Shown one piece after another: positions 26,588 through 35,577 of a stretch of 64,000 nt of DNA. Source of the DNA: Rhizobium sp. Its GTDB lineage: Bacteria; Pseudomonadota; Alphaproteobacteria; Rhizobiales; Rhizobiaceae. The stretch's first letter is position 1. Each line of letters opens with the position of its first letter. The notes under the pieces were generated by a model. It was not told the DNA's origin, did not search any database, and saw only the letters and a list, made by a program, of their open reading frames with translations. A program made the translations under genes and the position numbers. The stretch covers positions 62,001 through 126,000 of the forward strand of contig JAPZUE010000018.1 of the NCBI GenBank assembly GCA_027533385.1. Direction: 5' to 3'.

Positions 26588-27352
26588 ATGAACCGTCGCC
26601 GCCGCGTTTACGAGGGCAAGGCAAAGATCCTCTATGAGGGTCCCGAGCCCGGCACGCTGATCCAGTTCTTCAAGGACGATGCCACGGCATTCAACAAGAA
26701 GAAGCATGAAGTCATCGACGGGAAAGGCGTTCTGAACAACCGCATCTCTGAATACGTCTTCACGCATCTGAACAAGATCGGCATTCCGACCCACTTCATC
26801 CGCCGCATGAACATGCGCGAGCAGCTGATCAAGGAAGTCGAGATCATCCCGCTCGAGATCGTCGTGCGCAATGTCGCCGCAGGCTCCCTCTCGACCCGCC
26901 TCGGCATCGAGGAAGGCATCGTCCTGCCGCGCTCGATCATCGAATTCTACTACAAGTCCGACGCACTCGGTGACCCCATGGTCTCCGAAGAACACATCAC
27001 CGCCTTCGGCTGGGCCAACCCCGCCGAACTCGATGACATCATGGCGCTTGCCATCCGCGTCAACGACTTCCTCTCCGGCCTGTTCCTGGGCATCGGCATC
27101 CAGCTCGTCGACTTCAAGATCGAATGCGGTCGCCTCTATGAAGGCGACATGATGCGCATCATCCTCGCCGACGAAATCTCGCCGGACAGCTGCCGTCTGT
27201 GGGACATCGAGACCCGCGAGAAACTCGACAAGGACCGCTTCCGCCATGACATGGGCGGCCTGCTCGAGGCCTATCAGGAAGTGGCCCGCCGTCTGGGCAT
27301 CATGAATGAAAACGAACCGGTGCGCGGCACTGGCCCGGTTCTCGTCAAGTAA
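26588..27352 (+). CDS. purC: phosphoribosylaminoimidazole-succinocarboxamide synthase
   Basis: 254-aa SAICAR synthetase: CAIR + aspartate + ATP to SAICAR. Motifs [15 protein letters not shown] (N-terminal ATP loop), [24 protein letters not shown] and [14 protein letters not shown] are complete. ATG 26588. First gene of a purC-purS-(ORF)-purQ cluster; purS starts 18 bp downstream. Confidence 0.97.
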   Translation: MNRRRRVYEGKAKILYEGPEPGTLIQFFKDDATAFNKKKHEVIDGKGVLNNRISEYVFTHLNKIGIPTHFIRRMNMREQLIKEVEIIPLEIVVRNVAAGSLSTRLGIEEGIVLPRSIIEFYYKSDALGDPMVSEEHITAFGWANPAELDDIMALAIRVNDFLSGLFLGIGIQLVDFKIECGRLYEGDMMRIILADEISPDSCRLWDIETREKLDKDRFRHDMGGLLEAYQEVARRLGIMNENEPVRGTGPVLVK

Positions 27353-27370
27353 GCTTTGGAGAAGAGATCA

Positions 27371-27613
27371 GTGATCAAGGCACGCGTCACCGTCACCCTG
27401 AAGAACGGCGTTTTGGACCCTCAGGGCAAGGCCATCGAAGGCGCGCTCGGCGCACTCGGCTTCGACGGCGTCGGCCAGGTCCGCCAAGGCAAGGTCTTCG
27501 ATCTCGAGCTTGCCGGCGACGACAAGGCCAAGGCGGAAAGCGACCTGAAGGCGATGTGCGAGAAGCTGCTCGCCAACACGGTTATCGAGAATTATACTAT
27601 CTCCATCGCCTGA
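27371..27613 (+). CDS. purS: phosphoribosylformylglycinamidine synthase subunit PurS
   Basis: 80-aa small subunit that joins PurQ and small-type PurL in the FGAM synthase complex. MIKARVTVTLKNGVLDPQGKAIEGAL and the C-terminal LLANTVIENY match PurS end to end. The start is GTG 27371, with GGAGAAGAG upstream; a TTG in frame at 27356 would add five residues unlike the family. Presence of purS agrees with the 740-residue purL in this window. Confidence 0.95.
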   Translation: MIKARVTVTLKNGVLDPQGKAIEGALGALGFDGVGQVRQGKVFDLELAGDDKAKAESDLKAMCEKLLANTVIENYTISIA

Positions 27614-27632
27614 GGGTTGAAGGAGATGCACG

Positions 27633-27890
27633 ATGGCCGAGATCACCAGCGAGTTGATGTTCGAGCTTCTTAAGAAGCTCCATCAGAAACTTGACAGGGT
27701 CGACTTCGCCATCAGCGAGTTGCGCGCGGATAATCAGACAATGCGCGCGCAACTGCATGCGCTGCAGGGTGACGTGAACAACCTGCGCGCAACAGTCGGA
27801 CACTTCGAAAGCCGGTTAGACCGGATCGACAATCGTCTGGAACTGCGCGAGTTCCAGGAAGCCCAAGCAAAGTTTGAGCCACAGCCATGA
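27633..27890 (+). CDS. small coiled-coil protein between purS and purQ
   Basis: 85 aa, acidic N-terminus then a heptad-rich helix ([60 protein letters not shown]). Leu/Ile spacing fits a parallel coiled coil. Reads 19 bp after purS, and its last codons overlap the purQ start by 4 bp, so it is translated in the purine operon. It has a good ribosome site (AAGGAGATG). Resembles short coiled-coil ORFs in other rhizobial genomes; function unknown, no catalytic motif. Confidence 0.75.
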   Translation: MAEITSELMFELLKKLHQKLDRVDFAISELRADNQTMRAQLHALQGDVNNLRATVGHFESRLDRIDNRLELREFQEAQAKFEPQP

Positions 27891-28558
27891 AATCAGCCGT
27901 CGTCCAGCTCCCAGGCCTCAACCGTGACCGTGATATGATCGCGGCCCTCACAAAGATCTCCGGAAATGCACCGGTCACGATCTGGCAGACCGAAACCGAG
28001 ATCCCTGATGTCGACCTGATCGTCATCCCCGGCGGCTTCTCCTATGGCGACTACCTGCGCTGCGGCGCGATCGCAGCCCGCATGCCGGTCATGCAGGCGA
28101 TCAAGGAAAAGGCCGAACAGGGCGTCAAGGTCATCGGTGTTTGCAACGGCTTCCAGATCCTGGTCGAAGCCGGCATGCTGCCGGGCGCCCTGATGCGCAA
28201 CACCTCGCTCAAATTCGTCTGCAAGGAAATCAAGCTTGAGGTCGTCAACGCGGATACCGACTTCACCCGCGCCTATGCCAAGGGCCAGATCATCCGCTGC
28301 CCCGTCGCCCACCACGACGGCAACTACTTCGCCGATACCGAAACGCTGAAGGCGATCGAAGGCAACGGCCAGGTGGTCTTCCGCTATGCAGACAGCACCA
28401 ATCCGAACGGCTCGATGAACGACATCGCCGGCGTCATCAACGCGAAGGGCAATGTGCTCGGCATGATGCCGCACCCGGAAAACCTGATCGAAGCAGCCCA
28501 TGGCGGCAATGATGGCCGCGGCATCTTCGCCTCGGCGCTCGACGTCATCGCGGCCTGA
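27887..28558 (+). CDS. purQ: phosphoribosylformylglycinamidine synthase, glutaminase subunit PurQ
   Basis: 223-aa class I glutamine amidotransferase providing ammonia for FGAM synthase. Nucleophile Cys86 in GVCNGFQIL; His196 and Glu198 in MMPHPENL complete the triad. ATGA overlap with the preceding coiled-coil ORF shows tight coupling. Works with PurS and PurL, both encoded here. Confidence 0.97.
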   Translation: MKSAVVQLPGLNRDRDMIAALTKISGNAPVTIWQTETEIPDVDLIVIPGGFSYGDYLRCGAIAARMPVMQAIKEKAEQGVKVIGVCNGFQILVEAGMLPGALMRNTSLKFVCKEIKLEVVNADTDFTRAYAKGQIIRCPVAHHDGNYFADTETLKAIEGNGQVVFRYADSTNPNGSMNDIAGVINAKGNVLGMMPHPENLIEAAHGGNDGRGIFASALDVIAA

Positions 28559-28618
28559 AGTAAGCTTCGCTTAACCAACGACCGATATGGAAGGCGGCCA
28601 TCAGCCGAAAGATCGCCC

Positions 28619-29005
28619 ATGCGTCGCCTTGCCTTCTCCGTCGTACTCCTTGCAGCAGCCGGCCTCGCCGCCTGCAAGCCCGAGGCGCCACGCCCGCCGG
28701 CAAGCGGTCAGTCAGCCCTCGACATCATGGAAAAGGTCGCCGTCGCCGCGAACCGTTGCTGGTTCAAGTCCGGAGACGCCGCGTTCAAGACCTACCAGTT
28801 GTCGCCGGAACTCAGTTCCTTCTCCGGTCGTCCACGGATCCTCCTGGTTCGCAAGGGTTCACGCGACGACCGTCCCGTTCTCGTGGTCCAGGCTGAGGGA
28901 AAGCCCCCGCGCCTCGACGCTTTCGGCCCTCTTCTCAACGAGGATATCGCACCGCGGATTCGCCAGGACGTCGTTCGTTGGGCCAATGGCCGGAACGACT
29001 GCTGA
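28619..29005 (+). CDS. hypothetical lipoprotein
   Basis: 128 aa. Signal peptide with an LAAC lipobox (Cys19), so likely a periplasmic lipoprotein. The mature part has a Cys in NRCWFKSG and a final Cys at the C-terminus (RNDC), a possible disulfide. No family recognised beyond rhizobial hypothetical proteins. ATG 28619. Its stop (29003-29005) abuts the convergent DUF1127 stop with no gap; the two stop codons together read TGATCA. Confidence 0.72.
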   Translation: MRRLAFSVVLLAAAGLAACKPEAPRPPASGQSALDIMEKVAVAANRCWFKSGDAAFKTYQLSPELSSFSGRPRILLVRKGSRDDRPVLVVQAEGKPPRLDAFGPLLNEDIAPRIRQDVVRWANGRNDC

Positions 29006-29263
29006 TCAGAACGGCGGCTGAAAAGGCCGATCCAGCAAAAGCAGCTTCGACTTCCTGATTTCCTGCTCGGCCATCTCAGGCGTCAGACCGACATCCCGCA
29101 ACTCCAGCTCCGTCAGCTGATAGAGATGAGCGCGCGTCCTGCGCCGACGCCACCAGAGTTTGAGCCGTGTCCTGACACCTTTCAGCGAGAACACCCCGCC
29201 AACTCGCCCGGGCACGACAGTCTCGATGGCATGATCGGTCGCGATTGTATCGATTGTCACCAT
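29006..29263 (-). CDS. DUF1127 small basic protein
   Basis: 85 aa. C-terminal DUF1127 domain: RLKLWWRRRRTRAHLYQLTELELRDVGLTPEMAEQE, an Arg-rich helix followed by LxxLxDxEL-RDxGL. ATG 29263 is chosen because AGGAGCAGTCGCC precedes it; two upstream ATGs lack this. Family knowledge: DUF1127 proteins in Agrobacterium and Rhodobacter bind RNA and affect phosphate/carbon uptake and RNA decay. Divergent from the MocR gene and probably its regulatory target (inference from arrangement). Confidence 0.83.
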   Translation of the reverse strand: MVTIDTIATDHAIETVVPGRVGGVFSLKGVRTRLKLWWRRRRTRAHLYQLTELELRDVGLTPEMAEQEIRKSKLLLLDRPFQPPF

Positions 29264-29307
29264 GGCGACTGCTCCTGATGTATCCATTCGTGCAAGCAGT
29301 CTATGAA

Positions 29308-29343
29308 TTGACTCCATTGCGGTGACAATCTATAGAATTGTCA
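29308..29343 (+). promoter_or_regulatory. sigma70-type promoter with palindromic operator on the MocR gene
   Basis: -35 TTGACT (29308-29313), 17-bp spacer, -10 TATAGA (29331-29336). Perfect inverted arms TGACAAT and ATTGTCA (29323-29329 and 29337-29343) flank the -10. The transcript should start near 29343, right at the ATG at 29346, with no Shine-Dalgarno, so the mRNA looks leaderless and the operator fits autoregulation. Confidence 0.55.
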
Positions 29344-29345
29344 TC

Positions 29346-30761
29346 ATGACAAATTGGCTTCCCACTCTCGATACCGGAACAGGTCCACTCTACATCCGCA
29401 TTGCGGATGAGGCAGAAAGCGCCATTAAATCAGGCGCCCTGCCCCATGGCGCAAAGCTGCCGCCGCAGCGTGATCTGGCCTATGACGTTGGGGTGACAAT
29501 CGGGACAATATCACGCGCATACGCCTTGTTGCGCGAGCGCGGCCTGGTCACGGGCGAAGTGGGCCGTGGCACCTATGTGCAGGCAAGCGGTGACGGAACC
29601 CTGCCGGCACGCGATCCGGTAAGCCTCAATTTCGGCGGCACGCGTGCCATCACACCACCACCCGGCAAGCTGCGTTTCGACACGACGGCCGCGATTGACG
29701 TGGGCCAGGCAGAGATCGTCGGCCGCATCATGGCCGAGATTGCAACATCACATCCGGGCGAGATCTCAAGCTACACGCGCACCCTTTCCGCTGATTGGCT
29801 GGAAGCGGGTCGCCAATGGCTCTCGTGTGGTGACTGGCGACCGGATGCCGAGCAGGTCCTGCCGCAGCTTGGCGTGCATGCCGGCATCAACGCCGTCGTC
29901 GCAGCCGTCAGCGGCGCCGGCGACCGGATCGTCTGCGAACACCTCACCTATTCCCAGGTGTCGCGCAGCGCCAACCTGATGGGTCGGCAGATCGCGCTTG
30001 TTGATTCGGACCAGGACGGCATCCTGCCCGAGGATTTCGAACGGGTCTGCGCCCGCGAGCATCCCAAGGCCGCCTTCATCATGTCGTCGGGGCAGAATCC
30101 GACGCTTGCCACCATCCCGCTCTCCCGCCGCAAGGAGATTGTCGACATCGCCCGCAAGCACAATGTCTGGCTGATCGAGGACTATCTCTATGGGGGCATG
30201 ATCGACGACGGTATCCCCCTGCTGGCAGAGCTTGCCCCGGACCGCACCTTCCTGCTCAACGGCCTGTCGAAGTCGGTCGCAGCCGGTGTGCGCGGCGGCT
30301 GGGTCGCCTGCCCGCCGCATATGAGCCAGCGGGTCCGCGTCACCCAGAAGATGGTGAGCGGCGGCCTGCCCTTCCTGCTCGCCGAACTCTCGGCGCGGCT
30401 TGTGCTTTCCGGTGCAGCCGGCGAAATCCGCAGCAAGGTTTTGGCCGAAATTGGTGAACGAGAGGCCGTGGTTCGCCAGCTTTTCGCCGGAAAGGAATTC
30501 CGCTCCCATCCACGCCTGCCCTTCTTCTGGCTGAAGCTTCCCGAACCCTGGCTGTCCGGCACCTTCAAGCAGGCCGTGCTCGATGCCGATGTCTTGATTG
30601 ATGACGAGGACGAGTTCAAGCCGGCCCGCTCCTCGCGGGTCTATCACCATGTCCGCGTCGGCTTCAGTGAGGGCCGCGAACGCTCGATCTCGACCGAGGG
30701 GTTGAAGACCGTTCGTCGAATTCTCGACCAATCGCCGCTCGGCACAAGCGCCATCGTCTGA
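29346..30761 (+). CDS. MocR-type transcriptional regulator (GntR helix-turn-helix fused to aminotransferase domain)
   Basis: 471 aa. Residues about 12-78 are a winged HTH of the GntR family ([61 protein letters not shown]). About 100-465 form a fold-I PLP aminotransferase-like domain, with the PLP lysine in [18 protein letters not shown]. Family knowledge: MocR proteins sense PLP or amino compounds and usually control a divergent gene. ATG 29346; a GTG frame from 29322 would put the operator inside the gene. The neighbour in divergent orientation is the DUF1127 gene. Confidence 0.88.
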   Translation: MTNWLPTLDTGTGPLYIRIADEAESAIKSGALPHGAKLPPQRDLAYDVGVTIGTISRAYALLRERGLVTGEVGRGTYVQASGDGTLPARDPVSLNFGGTRAITPPPGKLRFDTTAAIDVGQAEIVGRIMAEIATSHPGEISSYTRTLSADWLEAGRQWLSCGDWRPDAEQVLPQLGVHAGINAVVAAVSGAGDRIVCEHLTYSQVSRSANLMGRQIALVDSDQDGILPEDFERVCAREHPKAAFIMSSGQNPTLATIPLSRRKEIVDIARKHNVWLIEDYLYGGMIDDGIPLLAELAPDRTFLLNGLSKSVAAGVRGGWVACPPHMSQRVRVTQKMVSGGLPFLLAELSARLVLSGAAGEIRSKVLAEIGEREAVVRQLFAGKEFRSHPRLPFFWLKLPEPWLSGTFKQAVLDADVLIDDEDEFKPARSSRVYHHVRVGFSEGRERSISTEGLKTVRRILDQSPLGTSAIV

Positions 30762-30909
30762 CCATCCCGCAGGGTCACCGCATCACCTCCCGGAAAGCCG
30801 CAGGAAAGGCTTGATTGCGCGCATTTTTCAAGTGCGCAGGGCGCGTGCTTGGGTTATAGCCTGCCTCGAAACCGATCTCCCCCAGATCTCCCATTGCCCT
30901 GAGAGCCAG

Positions 30910-33132
30910 ATGACCGTTTCCAACTCCCGTCCCATCACCGCAGAATTGATCGCAAGCCATGGCCTGAAGCCGGACGAATACGATCGCATCCTGAACCTGA
31001 TCGGACGCGAGCCGACCTTCACCGAGCTTGGCATCTTCTCGGCGATGTGGAACGAGCACTGCTCCTACAAGTCTTCGAAGAAGTGGCTGAAGACACTGCC
31101 GACCAAGGGGCCGCGCGTCATTCAGGGCCCAGGCGAAAACGCTGGCGTGGTCGACATCGACGATGGCGACGTCGTGGTCTTTAAGATGGAAAGCCACAAC
31201 CACCCGTCCTATATCGAGCCCTATCAGGGTGCAGCAACCGGTGTCGGCGGCATCCTGCGCGACGTCTTCACAATGGGCGCCCGTCCGGTCGCAGCCATGA
31301 ACGCCCTGCGCTTCGGAGCGCCCGACCATCCGAAGACCAAGCATCTGGTCGCTGGCGTCGTTGCCGGTGTCGGCGGCTACGGCAATTCCTTCGGTGTTCC
31401 CACAGTTGGCGGTGAAGTCGAATTCGACCCCCGCTACAACGGCAATATCCTCGTCAACGCATTTGCCGCAGGTCTTGCCAAGTCCGATGGCATCTTCCTG
31501 TCGCAGGCCAAGGGCGTTGGCCTTCCCGTCGTCTATCTCGGTGCCAAGACCGGCCGCGACGGCGTCGGTGGCGCGACCATGGCGTCCGCCGAATTCGACG
31601 AGTCGATCGAGGAGAAGCGCCCGACCGTGCAGGTCGGCGACCCCTTCACCGAAAAATGCCTGCTCGAAGCCTGCCTTGAGCTGATGAAGACCGGCGCCGT
31701 CATCGCCATCCAGGACATGGGTGCCGCCGGCCTCACCTGCTCGGCTGTCGAAATGGGCGCCAAGGGCGACCTCGGCATCGAGCTGCAGCTCGACAAGGTG
31801 CCGGTGCGCGAAGAGCGCATGACGGCCTATGAAATGATGCTGTCGGAAAGCCAGGAGCGCATGCTCATGGTGCTCGAGCCCTCCAAGGAAGAAGTTGCCA
31901 AGGCGATCTTCGTCAAGTGGGGCCTCGATTTTGCGATTGTCGGCTACACCACCGACGACCTGCGCTTCCGCGTCATCCATCAGGGCGAGGAAGTCGCGAA
32001 CCTCCCGATCAAGGAACTCGGCGACGAAGCCCCGGAATACGACCGTCCCTGGATCGAGCCGAAGATCCATGCCCCGCTCGCCGAGAACGACATCCCGGCC
32101 GGCGACGTCGCAGACGCGCTCCTGAAGCTGGTCGGTTCCGCCAACAACTCGTCGCGCCGCTGGGTCTACGAGCAGTATGACACGCTGATCCAGGGCAATT
32201 CGCTCCAGCTTCCGGGCGGCGACGCCGGCGTCATCCGTGTCGAAGGCCACGCCACCAAGGCGCTCGCCTTCTCCTCCGACGTCACCCCGCGTTACGTCGA
32301 GGCCGACCCGTTTGAAGGTGGCAAGCAGGCGGTTGCCGAATGCTGGCGCAACATCACCGCGACCGGTGCGCTTCCGCTCGCCGCGACCGACAACCTGAAC
32401 TTCGGCAATCCCGAGCGCCCCGAAATCATGGGCCAGTTCGTCTTCGCGATCAAAGGCATCGGCGAAGCCTGCAAGGCGCTCGACTTCCCGATCGTCTCGG
32501 GCAATGTCTCGCTCTACAACGAGACCAATGGCCAGGCCATCCTGCCGACCCCGACCATTGCCGGCGTTGGCCTGATGAAGGACTGGAAGAAGATGGCCCG
32601 CATCCGCTTTGCCGCTCAGGGCGAAGCGATCCTGCTGGCAGGCGCTCCGTCAAGCTGGGGCACGCATCTCGGCCAGTCCTGCTACCTGCGCGACATCCAT
32701 GGCCGCACCGATGGTCCGGCCCCGCATGTCGATCTCGCGCATGAAAAGAAGGTCGGCGATTTTGTCCGCAGCCTGATCCAGGACGGTCTTGCAACCGCAG
32801 TCCATGACTGCTCGTCGGGCGGCCTCGGTCTTGCTGTTGCGGAAATGGCCATGGCCTCCGGCATCGGTGCGCATATCAACGCCCTGAATGATGCAAACCC
32901 CATCGCTGTCTTCTACGGCGAAGACCAGGGCCGCTACGTGCTGACCGTCAAGGAAGCCGATGTCGAGAAGGTGCAGGTCCGTGCCGAAGCCGCTGGCGTC
33001 TTCTGCCCGTGGATCGGCCGCACCGGTGGCTCGAACGTCGTGCTTGGCAATGCAAAGCCGGTTGCGGTCGAGGAACTGAAGAAGGCCCACGAGGCCTGGT
33101 TCCCGGCCCTCATGGACGGCGAGATCGCCTGA
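30910..33132 (+). CDS. purL: phosphoribosylformylglycinamidine synthase, large subunit PurL (small type)
   Basis: 740-aa PurL of the PurS/PurQ-dependent class, far shorter than the about 1290-residue fused enterobacterial enzyme. [15 protein letters not shown] near 44, [22 protein letters not shown] near 96 and [17 protein letters not shown] are family hallmarks. ATG 30910 follows GAGAGCCAG; a longer frame to 30811 is not conserved. Catalyses FGAR + glutamine + ATP to FGAM. Separated from purQ by lipoprotein, DUF1127 and MocR genes, so transcribed on its own. Confidence 0.96.
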   Translation: MTVSNSRPITAELIASHGLKPDEYDRILNLIGREPTFTELGIFSAMWNEHCSYKSSKKWLKTLPTKGPRVIQGPGENAGVVDIDDGDVVVFKMESHNHPSYIEPYQGAATGVGGILRDVFTMGARPVAAMNALRFGAPDHPKTKHLVAGVVAGVGGYGNSFGVPTVGGEVEFDPRYNGNILVNAFAAGLAKSDGIFLSQAKGVGLPVVYLGAKTGRDGVGGATMASAEFDESIEEKRPTVQVGDPFTEKCLLEACLELMKTGAVIAIQDMGAAGLTCSAVEMGAKGDLGIELQLDKVPVREERMTAYEMMLSESQERMLMVLEPSKEEVAKAIFVKWGLDFAIVGYTTDDLRFRVIHQGEEVANLPIKELGDEAPEYDRPWIEPKIHAPLAENDIPAGDVADALLKLVGSANNSSRRWVYEQYDTLIQGNSLQLPGGDAGVIRVEGHATKALAFSSDVTPRYVEADPFEGGKQAVAECWRNITATGALPLAATDNLNFGNPERPEIMGQFVFAIKGIGEACKALDFPIVSGNVSLYNETNGQAILPTPTIAGVGLMKDWKKMARIRFAAQGEAILLAGAPSSWGTHLGQSCYLRDIHGRTDGPAPHVDLAHEKKVGDFVRSLIQDGLATAVHDCSSGGLGLAVAEMAMASGIGAHINALNDANPIAVFYGEDQGRYVLTVKEADVEKVQVRAEAAGVFCPWIGRTGGSNVVLGNAKPVAVEELKKAHEAWFPALMDGEIA

Positions 33133-33158
33133 CCCATTCGATCACATGCCTGTGGAGC

Positions 33159-33183
33159 ATGGGGTAGGCGTGGCCTACCCCAT
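33159..33183 (+). other. perfect 11-bp stem-loop after purL
   Basis: ATGGGGTAGGC, loop GTG, GCCTACCCCAT, 26 bp past the purL stop. No T tract follows, so not a standard intrinsic terminator; may protect the 3' end or act as an operator. Confidence 0.5.
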
Positions 33184-33246
33184 TGAAAGACTTCGGCGAA
33201 TGGAAGATAGTCCTCATATTGCTGATTTGCATGAGGGACCCGTTAC

Positions 33247-33480
33247 ATGCCGATGAAACCAGGCGACATCGAAGACATGATCAAGGCCGGCATTCCGGGA
33301 GCGAAGGTCGTCATCCGCGACCTCGCCGGTGACGGAGATCACTATGCCGCCGAGGTCGTCGCCGAAGCCTTTCGCGGCAAGAGCCGGGTGCAGCAGCACC
33401 AGATGGTCTATGAAGCGCTGAAGGGCAATATGGGCGGCGTGCTGCATGCGCTGGCGCTGCAGACGAGCGTTCCCGACTGA
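33247..33480 (+). CDS. BolA family protein
   Basis: 77-aa BolA/IbaG-like protein: GAKVVIRDLAGDGDHYAAEVVAEAFRGKSRVQQHQMVYEALKG. Candidate Fe-S ligands His51 (RVQQHQMVY) and His32 are present. Family knowledge: BolA proteins pair with CGFS glutaredoxins in [2Fe-2S] delivery. The expected partner, grxD, lies 1.7 kb downstream, after an inserted hydrolase and a small basic protein. Start ATG 33247. A strong terminator follows at 33512. Confidence 0.93.
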   Translation: MPMKPGDIEDMIKAGIPGAKVVIRDLAGDGDHYAAEVVAEAFRGKSRVQQHQMVYEALKGNMGGVLHALALQTSVPD

Positions 33481-33511
33481 CGGTCTCAGACCCTGACGAG
33501 CCGATGCATCA

Positions 33512-33542
33512 AGCCTGCCGCAATCAGCGGCGGGCTTTTTTT
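33512..33542 (+). terminator. Rho-independent terminator after bolA
   Basis: 10-bp stem AGCCTGCCGC/GCGGCGGGCT (one G-T pair), loop AATCA, then seven or more Ts. Confidence 0.9.
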
Positions 33543-34696
33543 CATGACGCGACAGGGAAAGTCGGCGGCGTGGCCGATTCAAGCTGCTCGAAGGACTTTG
33601 CCGGCAGAGGTCCCGCCGTCATCAGCGTGAAATCAAAGCCGCTCGGCTGATCCGGACCCAACACATATTGGCGATGCATTCTGAGGAAATCACGGCGGTT
33701 TTTCCGGTAACGCTCAGCCGACAGTGCATGCTTGAACCGGACAAAGACCAGTTTCGGCTGCGGCGCGTCGGGATGCCCGGACAGATGAACCGTGTGGCAT
33801 TTGTAGAGGTGGATCGGGTCCGTCAGGCACTGGATGTCGAACCAGTCCACGGCCGCATGACGGGCAAGCATGCCGATCCGCCGTCTCAACACCGCTGCGG
33901 AGCACAACAGGCTGCACTGCAAAGCCGCTCCACCAAGGGTGACGAAGACAATCCGGCGCCCTTGCAGCAGATCAGGGGCCTTTTCCAGAAGGCGTCCGAT
34001 CACCGAGATCGCGAAATTCGCCCCCATGCTGTGCGAGGTCACGAGGATTTCGTCAGCGGGTCTTTGCAAGGCGGCGATCGCCTGATCCGCCGATTGTTCG
34101 ATCAGCAAGTCCACTTCGGGGCGGTTTTCTGCCACAGCGACCGCAAGTCGCCAATCTGCCAGCAAGTGCATGACGTGGTAGCGGTCCGAGAAAGGCAATA
34201 CGCCATAGCGAAAGATCAAATAGCCGGCTGGCAGGGTCAGGAGGAACCACCAGGCGTCAAGTTCGAAGGTTGACGGAACAGCCGCGATATTGATGCCGAG
34301 CGCCAGACCGGCTGCCAGGAACAGAAAGGGAAACAGGAAGAACAGCCCGAAACGCCATGCGTGGCGCAGATAGGCCCAGGCGCCACCCTGGCGGACAACC
34401 TGGAAACCGGCCCCAAATCCACGGGCAATCTGCACCCAGACCGGCTCCGAGCGCATCGCAGTGATCAACCTGTTGTGGTCGAAAACATAAAGGCGCGACT
34501 GTGCGGTCCATCCCTCGCGTTGCGCCTCGACATCGAAATGCGCGCCCTCGGCATCGACCACCAGTTCACCGACATCGAACTTCGCCTTCCAGACGGAAGA
34601 AGCCTGCGCTGCCGAACGCCGATAGCGCTGGCGATGGGCTTCGGCATCGAGCGGCTCGAAACCCGGAAAATGCAGGACAATACGGCTTTGGATCAT
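33542..34696 (-). CDS. membrane-embedded alpha/beta-hydrolase-like protein, paralogue of the 39.1-40.3 kb gene
   Basis: About 384 aa. A soluble N-terminus (IVLHFPGFEPL) precedes two membrane helices (about residues 118-140 and 148-168). Then comes a hydrolase-like core with the nucleophile elbow TSHSMGAN near 221. After that comes a segment shared with the 39 kb paralogue: W-[DE]-[FI]-Q-x-LTD-x-I-x-x-YKC, then a basic FKHALSAERYRKNRRDF region. The ATG at 34696 or GTG at 34708 are both possible starts. No named family recognised; lipid or ester hydrolysis at the membrane is a guess from fold only. It interrupts the usual bolA-grxD neighbourhood. Confidence 0.75.
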   Translation of the reverse strand: MIQSRIVLHFPGFEPLDAEAHRQRYRRSAAQASSVWKAKFDVGELVVDAEGAHFDVEAQREGWTAQSRLYVFDHNRLITAMRSEPVWVQIARGFGAGFQVVRQGGAWAYLRHAWRFGLFFLFPFLFLAAGLALGINIAAVPSTFELDAWWFLLTLPAGYLIFRYGVLPFSDRYHVMHLLADWRLAVAVAENRPEVDLLIEQSADQAIAALQRPADEILVTSHSMGANFAISVIGRLLEKAPDLLQGRRIVFVTLGGAALQCSLLCSAAVLRRRIGMLARHAAVDWFDIQCLTDPIHLYKCHTVHLSGHPDAPQPKLVFVRFKHALSAERYRKNRRDFLRMHRQYVLGPDQPSGFDFTLMTAGPLPAKSFEQLESATPPTFPVAS

Positions 34697-34818
34697 GAAT
34701 TCGGTCACTCAATCGGCGGCGTCCCGCCGCAGGTGGCGCTTGCTAGACGAGAATTGCGCTGATTTAAAGAGCATATGGAACAAAACCCTTTCAAATGAGG
34801 GATGGAAGAGGAAAAGGG

Positions 34819-35049
34819 ATGGCGGATCTGGTCGGCGACATCGTCAGCAATGTCGTGAAGGGCGTGCTGAAGGAAATCCTGAAGAAATCGACCCGCAGCG
34901 GCACGACGAGGCGGCGCAAGCGCCAGACGCGATCGGCAACGACGGGCCGCTTCGTGCGCAATACGACCAAGCGCGTCAAGGCACCCGCCCGCAAGCAGGT
35001 GAGCCGCCGCCGCACGGCCGCAAAACGCAGTCGTCAGCGCAGCCGCTAA
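34819..35049 (+). CDS. small very basic protein, histone H1-tail-like
   Basis: 76 aa from ATG 34819 (MADLVGDIVSNVVKGVLKEIL), with AGGGATGG-type sites nearby; an ATG at 34795 is eight codons upstream. Residues 1-22 form an amphipathic helix. Residues 25-76 are about 40% Arg/Lys, with Ser/Thr and no acidic residues (TRRRKRQTRSATTGRFVRNTTKRVKAP). This resembles H1-like or DNA-condensing tails, but no family is recognised. Convincing as a gene because of the ribosome site and sharp composition change; function unknown. Confidence 0.65.
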   Translation: MADLVGDIVSNVVKGVLKEILKKSTRSGTTRRRKRQTRSATTGRFVRNTTKRVKAPARKQVSRRRTAAKRSRQRSR

Positions 35050-35156
35050 ATCGGGATTTAGTCGCAAACTCGCCACTGGCAAAAGCCAAGCCATATTGCT
35101 ATTTCTACGGCAGATCGAAGCTGCCGCCTTGAACGGCATGTGAAAGGAAGAATGAC

Positions 35157-35489
35157 ATGAGCGCCCACGAATTCATCGACAACGAAGTCAAGACCAACGA
35201 TGTCGTCCTGTTCATGAAGGGCAGCCCGCAGTTCCCCCAGTGTGGTTTCTCCGGCCAGGTGGTTCAGATCCTCGACTACCTCGGCGTCAACTACAAGGGC
35301 GTGAACGTGCTCGCCGACATGGAAATCCGTGAAGGAATCAAGCAGTATTCCAACTGGCCGACCATTCCGCAGCTCTACATCAAGGGCGAATTTGTTGGCG
35401 GTTGTGACATCGTCCGCGAGATGTTCCAGGCTGGCGAACTGCAGAAGCATTTTGAAGACCAGGGCATCGCCGTTCGCGGCGCTGCCTGA
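35157..35489 (+). CDS. grxD: monothiol glutaredoxin, Grx4 family (CGFS)
   Basis: 110-aa glutaredoxin with active site CGFS at 29-32 and [25 protein letters not shown] near 65-85 (GSH-binding TVP-type loop and GGCD). It binds [2Fe-2S] with glutathione and works with BolA in Fe-S trafficking. ATG 35157 with AAGGAAG upstream. An imperfect stem-loop follows at 35525. Confidence 0.95.
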   Translation: MSAHEFIDNEVKTNDVVLFMKGSPQFPQCGFSGQVVQILDYLGVNYKGVNVLADMEIREGIKQYSNWPTIPQLYIKGEFVGGCDIVREMFQAGELQKHFEDQGIAVRGAA

Positions 35490-35524
35490 CCCCTCGGCCG
35501 ATAGGCCGGCATAATCTCAAGGTG

Positions 35525-35556
35525 ATGAAGGCGTTGTTCCCAAGCAACGCCTTCAT
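35525..35556 (+). other. 12-bp inverted repeat between grxD and the MFS gene
   Basis: ATGAAGGCGTTG/CAACGCCTTCAT with an 8-nt loop; no T tract follows. Lies 36 bp after grxD and 22 bp before the MFS start, so it may be a weak terminator or an operator. Confidence 0.5.
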
Positions 35557-35577
35557 GCCGTTCTAAGGTCATACTCC

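Noticed and set aside
30762..30909. purL promoter with TTATAG -10
   Set aside because: No acceptable -35 at 16-18 bp; left unannotated.
30775..32250. 491-codon frame antisense to purL
   Set aside because: Composition (runs of G, A, D, H, R) is typical of shadow frames; purL motifs are complete on the plus strand.
34695..35132. 145-codon plus frame overlapping the basic small protein
   Set aside because: Less coherent than the 34819-35049 frame, lacks a ribosome site and shows shadow composition.
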